Source of the DNA: Bradyrhizobium sp. WSM471
GTDB taxonomy: Bacteria > Pseudomonadota > Alphaproteobacteria > Rhizobiales > Xanthobacteraceae
Reading direction: 5' to 3'
Assembly (NCBI RefSeq): GCF_000244915.1
Contig: NZ_CM001442.1
Coordinates: 6,708,012 to 6,772,011 of the forward strand
Length of the DNA: 64,000 nt
Each line of letters opens with the position of its first letter. The first letter of the stretch is position 1. The notes under the pieces were generated by a model that did not search any database, had not been told where the DNA came from, and saw only the letters and a list, made by a program, of their open reading frames with translations. Positions 59,194-64,000 of the stretch are shown here, piece after piece. The translations under genes and the position numbers were made by a program.

Positions 59194-60729
59194 ATGAGCA
59201 GCCGCCACGCAATTGTTCCGCGCGGTCTGAACGCAACGCGTTCGCCGCTTTCGCAAGGCCGCTTCGGCCGCATGTTCCGCAAGCTCGCACCGGCCAAATT
59301 CGGCCCGAACGATTCCAACACGATCGCAAACCTGTCGGCGCTCGCCGACAAGATGATCGCCGGCTTCGACGGGCCGAAGGACGGGCCGGACGCGGAAGAG
59401 AGCGGCATTCCTTCGCTCTACACTTATTTCGGCCAGTTCGTCGACCACGACATCACCTTCGATCCGGTCAGCTCGCTGACCAAGCAGCAGGATCCCGACG
59501 GCCTCGTCGATTTCCGCACGCCTTCGCTCGACATGGACAATGTCTACGGCCGCGGCCCGAACGACCAGCCCTACATGTATGACGGCAATAAGTTCCGGCT
59601 CGGCGAGAAGGTCACCGGCGCGGGCGTGCCCGATGCGGTCGACCTGCCGCGCTTCAAGGGCCGCGCGCTCATCGGCGATCCCCGCAACGACGAGAACAGC
59701 ATCGTCTCGCAGTTTCAGGCCCTGATGCTGCGCTTTCACAACCGCATGGTCGACGACAATGACAGCCTGTCGTTCGAAGACGTGCAGCAGCGCGTTCGAT
59801 TCCACTATCAGTACGTCGTGCTGAACGACTTCCTGCCGCGCATCGTCCACGCCAGCGTCCTGGACGAGCTGAAGACCGCAGGTCAATATGACCGCAGCAA
59901 GCTCGCTTACTACCATTGGAAGACCTATCCGTTCATGCCGGTCGAATTCTCGGTCGCGGCTTACCGGCTCGGGCACTCCATGATCCGCCCCGGCTACCGG
60001 CTGAACGATGCGGCCAACATGCTGCTGCAGATCTTCCCCGACCCCAACAATCCCGATCACAACGCACTGACCGGCTTCCGTGCGATGGGACCCGGACGCG
60101 CCATGGACTGGGGCCGCTTCATCGATCTCGACACGCGCCCCTACGGCGTCGAGGACGACGACGCCAATCCCGACAACAAGAGGCGGCTGCAGTTCGCCTA
60201 TCGCATCGATGCCTCGCTGGTGGACCCGCTGCGCAAGCTGCCGCCGGAAGTCGCCTCCAATCCGGCGTCGCTGGCGCTACGCAATCTCGAGCGCAGCTGG
60301 CGGCTCGGACTGCCGTCGGGCCAGGCCGTCGCCCGGGCGATGAACCTGACGCCGCTGACCGACGACGAGATCATCATCGGCAAGGCCGTCGACGAGCCGG
60401 GACCGGGCGATCCGCAAGTCAAGATCGCGAGCATCGCGAATGGTGTGTTCGCCGACAACTGCCCGCTGTGGGCCTATATCCTGGCCGAGGCGCGGCAAAA
60501 CGCGACGGACATGCCAATCCCGGCTACCGGTGGGCCCGCCACGGTCAAGACACCGCAACTCGGACCGGTCGGCGGCCGCATCGTCGCCGAGGTCTTCCTC
60601 GGCATGATGTTCGGAGATAATTCCTCCGTGCTGTCGCTCGACCCGCAATGGACGCCGGTGACCGGCTCCGGCTTCGCGCTGAAGGACCTCGTCGCCTACG
60701 CGCTCGGCCAGGGCGACCCGCTGCATTGA
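59194..60729 (+). CDS. Animal-type heme peroxidase family protein
   Basis: The 511-residue protein, with AGGAAGG before its ATG, shows the peroxidase-cyclooxygenase superfamily features: the distal His in SLYTYFGQFVDHDITFDP, FRTPSLDMDNVYGRGP, the Arg/Glu region in QFQALMLRFHNRMVDDN, the proximal His in AAYRLGHSMIRPGYRLN and FGDNSSVLSLDPQWTPV near the end. No signal peptide is obvious, so it is either cytoplasmic or exported by another route. Such enzymes oxidise halides or organic substrates with hydrogen peroxide. It stands alone. Confidence 0.9.
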   Translation: MSSRHAIVPRGLNATRSPLSQGRFGRMFRKLAPAKFGPNDSNTIANLSALADKMIAGFDGPKDGPDAEESGIPSLYTYFGQFVDHDITFDPVSSLTKQQDPDGLVDFRTPSLDMDNVYGRGPNDQPYMYDGNKFRLGEKVTGAGVPDAVDLPRFKGRALIGDPRNDENSIVSQFQALMLRFHNRMVDDNDSLSFEDVQQRVRFHYQYVVLNDFLPRIVHASVLDELKTAGQYDRSKLAYYHWKTYPFMPVEFSVAAYRLGHSMIRPGYRLNDAANMLLQIFPDPNNPDHNALTGFRAMGPGRAMDWGRFIDLDTRPYGVEDDDANPDNKRRLQFAYRIDASLVDPLRKLPPEVASNPASLALRNLERSWRLGLPSGQAVARAMNLTPLTDDEIIIGKAVDEPGPGDPQVKIASIANGVFADNCPLWAYILAEARQNATDMPIPATGGPATVKTPQLGPVGGRIVAEVFLGMMFGDNSSVLSLDPQWTPVTGSGFALKDLVAYALGQGDPLH

Positions 60730-60992
60730 GCGGGTGACGGACGATGATGCAAGGCCGCTCGTCGTGCGAGCGGCCTTGTGGCCCCATCGCCTCGACGGGC
60801 GGGCGGACGGGTCCTGGCAGGCGTGCTTCCCTAACGCGAATCCGTCCGCTTCCTGTTGACTCGCATCGCGAATGGAGAAATCCTTCAACAAGACAATTGC
60901 CATTGCCAATCTCAGCAGTACGAATTTCGGCGCCCTCGGTTTTATCGGCGCCATCCGACCAAATTTATTCTGAACAGAAAATGGAGGGGCTG

Positions 60993-62594
60993 ATGCGCGC
61001 GCTCGCCTTGAGAACCGTCTCTCTTCTCGCCCTCGCTGCCCTGGGTTCGATTTCCGGCACGCCTGCCGCACGCGCGGAGGACGGGACCGACGAGCAATTT
61101 GGCAAGGTGCACTTCCAGACCACCTGCAATGAGGTGGCGCAGCGCCGCTTCGATCGCGGCATGCGCTATCAGCATTCATTCTGGTACCGGCCCGCAAAAG
61201 AAATTTTCGAGGAGACGCTGCAGGCCGATCCGGATTGCGCGATCGCCTATTGGGGCATTGCGCTGAGCCTGCTGTACAATCCGCATTTTCCCGCGCCGAA
61301 GGAAAACCTCGCCGGAGGCCTCGCCGCGCTGCAGAAGGCCAAGGCACTCGGCGCCAAGAGCGAACGCGAACGCGACTATATCGACGCGCTGCTGGCCTTC
61401 TATTCGGGCGACGAGAAGACGACGTTTGGCCAGCGGGCGCAGGACTATCTGAAGGCAACCGAAGCCGTCGCCGCGCGCTATCCCGATGATGACGAGGCGC
61501 AGATCGCCTACGCCATCACGCTGAATGTCACGGCGTCACCAAACGACAAGACCTATGCCAACCAGCTCAAGGGCGCTGCTATCCTGGAGCCGATCTTCAA
61601 GCGCCAGCCGCGGCATCCCGGCGTCGCGCATTACCTGATCCACCTCTATGACTATCCGGCGATCGCAGAGCAGGGACTCGACGCTGCCAAGCGCTACTCC
61701 GAGATCGCGCCGGCGGCACCGCACGCCTTGCATATGCCGTCGCACATCTTCACGCGCGTCGGCTACTGGAACGAATCCATCGACGCCAATAGCCGTTCCG
61801 CCAAGGCTGCCAAGGAGGGCAAGGACCCCAGCGAGCAGCTGCATGCCGACGACTATATGGTCTACGCCCTGCTCCAGCTTGCGCAGGACAGCCGCGCCAG
61901 CGACGTCATCGCGGATATGGTTGCGACCACGGGCTATGCGCCGGCTGTCCGCGCCGGTCCCTACGCGATAGCGGCCAGCCAGGCGCGCTATATGGTCGAG
62001 CGCGGTGATTGGAAAGGTGCTGCCGCGTTGAAGGTCGAGCCGAGCCGGTTTGCCTATGTCGATGCGATCACCTATTTCGCCCGCGCCCTTGGCGCCGCGC
62101 GCTCCGGCAATGCAGACGCAGCAACTCCGGACATCGCCAAGCTGGCGGAGTTGCGGGACAAGCTGCAGCAGGACAAGGACGCCTATTGGACCGAAATCGT
62201 GGACATCCAGCGGCAGGTCGCCACAGCTTGGCAGCTCAACGCCCGGGGGAAACAGGCGGAGGCGCTGGAAGCGATGCGCCTGGCCGCCGATGCCGAAGAC
62301 AAGACCGAGAAATCCATCGTGACGCCGGGTCCGCTTGCCCCCGCACGCGAGCTTTACGGGACCATGCTGCTCGAACGCGGCATGGCGACCGAGGCATTGA
62401 CCGCGTTTGAAAGCACCATGCGCAAGGAGCCGAACCGCTTTGGCGCGACCATCGGCGCCGCTCACGCGGCCGAGAAAGCGGGGGATGCTGTGAAGGCCCG
62501 CCAGTACTACGCAAAAATCGTCGAAACGGCGAGAAATGGCGACTCGTCGCGGGAAGACCTCGCAGCCGCACGAAAGTTGATGGCTCAGAATTAG
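60993..62594 (+). CDS. Exported TPR-repeat protein (533 aa)
   Basis: I choose ATG 60993, 3 bases after GGAGGGG; the open frame extends upstream without support. The signal peptide is MRALALRTVSLLALAALGSI with cleavage near AARA. The mature part has TPR-like helical pairs (RFDRGMRYQHSFWYRPAKEI, FEETLQADPDCAIAYWGIAL, SLLYNPHF, and RHPGVAHYLIHLYDYPAIAE, GLDAAKRYSEIAPAAPHALH). The first unit, with HSFWYRPA and AYWGIALS, is typical of a family of periplasmic proteins of unknown role. The next gene starts 22 bp later in the same direction. Confidence 0.85.
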   Translation: MRALALRTVSLLALAALGSISGTPAARAEDGTDEQFGKVHFQTTCNEVAQRRFDRGMRYQHSFWYRPAKEIFEETLQADPDCAIAYWGIALSLLYNPHFPAPKENLAGGLAALQKAKALGAKSERERDYIDALLAFYSGDEKTTFGQRAQDYLKATEAVAARYPDDDEAQIAYAITLNVTASPNDKTYANQLKGAAILEPIFKRQPRHPGVAHYLIHLYDYPAIAEQGLDAAKRYSEIAPAAPHALHMPSHIFTRVGYWNESIDANSRSAKAAKEGKDPSEQLHADDYMVYALLQLAQDSRASDVIADMVATTGYAPAVRAGPYAIAASQARYMVERGDWKGAAALKVEPSRFAYVDAITYFARALGAARSGNADAATPDIAKLAELRDKLQQDKDAYWTEIVDIQRQVATAWQLNARGKQAEALEAMRLAADAEDKTEKSIVTPGPLAPARELYGTMLLERGMATEALTAFESTMRKEPNRFGATIGAAHAAEKAGDAVKARQYYAKIVETARNGDSSREDLAAARKLMAQN

Positions 62595-62616
62595 CAAAAG
62601 TGCCGCGGCAGCATCC

Positions 62617-63183
62617 ATGCGCCTGACAGGCAAATTTGTTGCAATCGGCGCAGTCGCTGCACTGCTCTGCGCAGCCGCTGCGGTCTGGATATTGCGATCC
62701 GGTGAACCGGCACGCGCAACAGCGGCATCCGGGGAGGTCCGACCCGTGTGGACGGAAATTGATTGGCCTTTCGGAGCGGATCCGTGGGGGAAAGGCAAGG
62801 CGTTCCGCTGCAAGGCCGGGGATTGCGGTGGCGAAGTCCAGCTCTACGTTCGTGCCAAGCTCGGCTTTTGCAATTGCGCCACCGGCGTTGCCGACGACGG
62901 CGACCTCGAGCAGATGGGCGACCTGCCGCTGATTGGCAAAGCAACGCCGATGGGGGCGGGCCGAGAGATCGTCGTCGGTCCAATGCGCGGTCGCAGCCGG
63001 GCATATCGCATCGAGGGGAACCCCAAGGCCGCGCTCTCACTCGCCTTCAATCAACGCTGCGACATGGTGGCCGCGACGGCTTTGCTCGCACCGGGCGCGA
63101 CAGCGTCACTGGAGCCGGCGGTGCTGTCGTTCCTCAATAGCGACAGCATGTTGAAATGGGCCGAGATCGCGCTTGGGTTGTGA
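62617..63183 (+). CDS. Hypothetical protein with N-terminal membrane anchor or signal (188 aa)
   Basis: The protein has a hydrophobic start (LTGKFVAIGAVAALLCAAAA) and then VWTEIDWPFGADPWGKGKAF, RCKAGDCGGEVQLYVRAKLG, FCNCATGVADDGDLEQMGDL and a helical end. Cysteines in KAGDC and FCNC could form disulfides or hold a metal. It follows the TPR gene by 22 bp, so both are likely one operon and act outside the cytoplasm. I do not recognise the family. Confidence 0.75.
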   Translation: MRLTGKFVAIGAVAALLCAAAAVWILRSGEPARATAASGEVRPVWTEIDWPFGADPWGKGKAFRCKAGDCGGEVQLYVRAKLGFCNCATGVADDGDLEQMGDLPLIGKATPMGAGREIVVGPMRGRSRAYRIEGNPKAALSLAFNQRCDMVAATALLAPGATASLEPAVLSFLNSDSMLKWAEIALGL

Positions 63184-63228
63184 CTCAAAGCAATAGCTGA
63201 ATTGAAGGCGACAATCTCGGCACACGCC

Positions 63229-63747
63229 TTACCGCGCCGTCCCCAGGCCGATCTCCGCGAGCCGCGTGGCGAACCAGCGCGACAGCGGTTGATCGAGGAC
63301 GCCGCTGACATAGACCTCCGAGATCGTCACATGGTCCTTGTCCAGCACCAGCAGCACGCCGATCCAAAAGGCGAACCAGACATGCGCATCGGTCAGCGCC
63401 ATCAGCTTGTGCTGGTCGTGGTCGAGCGCGGTGTGATTGCTCGCCTTGCGGATCTCCACGGTGAGCAAATTGTTCGGGATCTCGCGCTGATGCACGACGA
63501 CGTCGGGATAGATCGACTTGCCCAGATGATCGTCGGTCGAGATGATGGTGCCGTGCGGCAGATGCAGCGTACGCTCGCCGAGCCGGTCGTAGTTGCAGTC
63601 GACCGACCAGCCGGAGAACTGCTTCTCCAGATGCACGGCGAAGCGGTGCGTGATGGTCCGCTCGCCGATGTCCTTCTCGAACAGGAATGCTTCGTGCGCG
63701 TAGAAGTCCCGGAGCGCCGCGATCACCTTGTTCAGCTCGGTCTGCAT
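63229..63747 (-). CDS. Hypothetical protein with PD-(D/E)XK-like core (172 aa)
   Basis: GGAGG lies 5 bases before ATG 63747 (MQTELNKVIAALRDFYAHEA), which is preferred to the longer frame that runs into the inverted repeat. The centre reads GKSIYPDVVVHQREIPNNLL and TVEIRKASNHTALDHDQHKL, which resembles a PD-(D/E)XK nuclease core (D...VEIRK) with DQxK in the next helix. Activity is uncertain. Function unknown. Confidence 0.65.
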   Translation of the reverse strand: MQTELNKVIAALRDFYAHEAFLFEKDIGERTITHRFAVHLEKQFSGWSVDCNYDRLGERTLHLPHGTIISTDDHLGKSIYPDVVVHQREIPNNLLTVEIRKASNHTALDHDQHKLMALTDAHVWFAFWIGVLLVLDKDHVTISEVYVSGVLDQPLSRWFATRLAEIGLGTAR

Positions 63748-63766
63748 CTTGCCTCCGGGCCCAATC

Positions 63767-63849
63767 GTAGCCCGGATGGAGCGCAGCGCAATCCGGGTTC
63801 TCGCAAAACGCACGGCGTCCCGGATTACGCTGCGCTCCATCCGGGCTAC
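63767..63849. repeat. Dispersed inverted-repeat element
   Basis: Two 31-bp arms, left 63767-63797 starting GTAGCCCGGATGGAGCGCAG and right 63819-63849 ending GCGCTCCATCCGGGCTAC, are near-perfect inverted copies around a 21-bp loop. I recall such GTAGCCCGGATGGAGCGCAG repeats as frequent in Bradyrhizobiaceae intergenic regions. It could form a strong RNA hairpin between the two minus-strand genes. Confidence 0.8.
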
Positions 63850-63883
63850 GTGAGGCCGGAATTCGCGGCGCAATCGACCAGAG

Positions 63884-64000
63884 TTACATCTGGACTTCGA
63901 TCAGCCGCGGCCCGGGCTCGGCGACGGCTTCGGCCAGCGCCTTGTTGAACTCGTCCGCGTTGGTGACGGCGCGGCCGGGCACGCCCATGCCCTTGGCCAG
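63884..64000 (-). CDS. Thiamine-diphosphate enzyme, acetolactate synthase type (3' end only)
   Basis: The last 38 codons before the stop at 63884 read LAKGMGVPGRAVTNADEFNK, ALAEAVAEPGPRLIEVQM. This is the standard C terminus of acetolactate synthase-like thiamine-diphosphate enzymes (A.GMG...VT...EF..AL..A...PGP.LIEV). The catalytic part lies outside the window, so the exact substrate cannot be given. Confidence 0.65.
   Translation of the reverse strand: MAKGMGVPGRAVTNADEFNKALAEAVAEPGPRLIEVQM

Noticed and set aside
1..64000. CRISPR array, rRNA, nod/nif genes, nod boxes
   Set aside because: I looked for regularly spaced repeats, rRNA-like sequence and nodulation or nitrogen-fixation genes and saw none in this window.

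Overview
The window looks like a high-GC alphaproteobacterial chromosome, most likely Bradyrhizobium or a close relative. Signs of this are a truncated tRNA-Val(CAC) attachment site, a BacA/SbmA-type transporter, two MKN...LLKY-type outer membrane beta-barrel proteins, IS66/ISL3/IS21 debris, and an inverted repeat near the right end built on GTAGCCCGGATGGAGCGCAG. Everything here was read by eye; no database was searched.

Left part (about 1-22.5 kb) is a decayed accessory region. It holds a DUF1348 gene cut by the window edge, a chimeric ybgC remnant, an IS21 relic with five 23-bp terminal repeats, two paralogous outer membrane proteins flanking a BacA/SbmA-like peptide transporter, a broken sugar-phosphate isomerase, an intact IS66-family transposon, a second full-length ybgC, an FAD oxidoreductase, a broken phage terminase small subunit, a HAD phosphatase, a degenerate ISL3 element with its target duplication still visible, a dinB relic, and a zinc-ribbon protein paired with an SRAP (YedK/HMCES-like) protein. 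A 253-bp imperfect direct repeat occurs twice. Long stretches have no recognisable gene.

Middle part (22.8-53.1 kb) is a dense defence-type island. It opens with a PIN-like protein, an RxxxxH HEPN-like protein, a DUF5677-like protein and a broken YxxVKHxR protein. Next come two large proteins with an Mrr-like QxK nuclease fused to a STAND-type NTPase, with a SIR2-domain protein between them. From 53.0 kb down to 37.8 kb on the minus strand runs a tightly packed set of genes, many overlapping by 4 to 26 bp: AbiEi-like regulator, AbiEii-like nucleotidyltransferase, sigma-like protein, small partner protein, ImmA/IrrE-UvrD-Cas4-like fusion, triple ubiquitin-like protein, E2-like/E1 fusion, DUF6527 metal-binding protein, AddB-like nuclease and AddA-like helicase-nuclease. 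Two tandem palindromic operators sit directly in front of the first start codon. I consider this ubiquitin-like modifier cassette set among three helicase/nuclease genes and controlled by AbiE the most interesting system here. It could act as an anti-phage or anti-plasmid complex that couples DNA-end processing to protein modification; that function is inference.

An excisionase-like gene, a tyrosine integrase and a 45-nt 3' fragment of tRNA-Val (55431-55475) mark the right edge of the integrated region. To the right lie ordinary chromosomal genes: vapB with an internally deleted vapC, a DedA-like membrane protein, a GreA-family factor, small exported proteins, an animal-type heme peroxidase, a TPR protein, and the 3' end of a thiamine-diphosphate enzyme gene of acetolactate synthase type.
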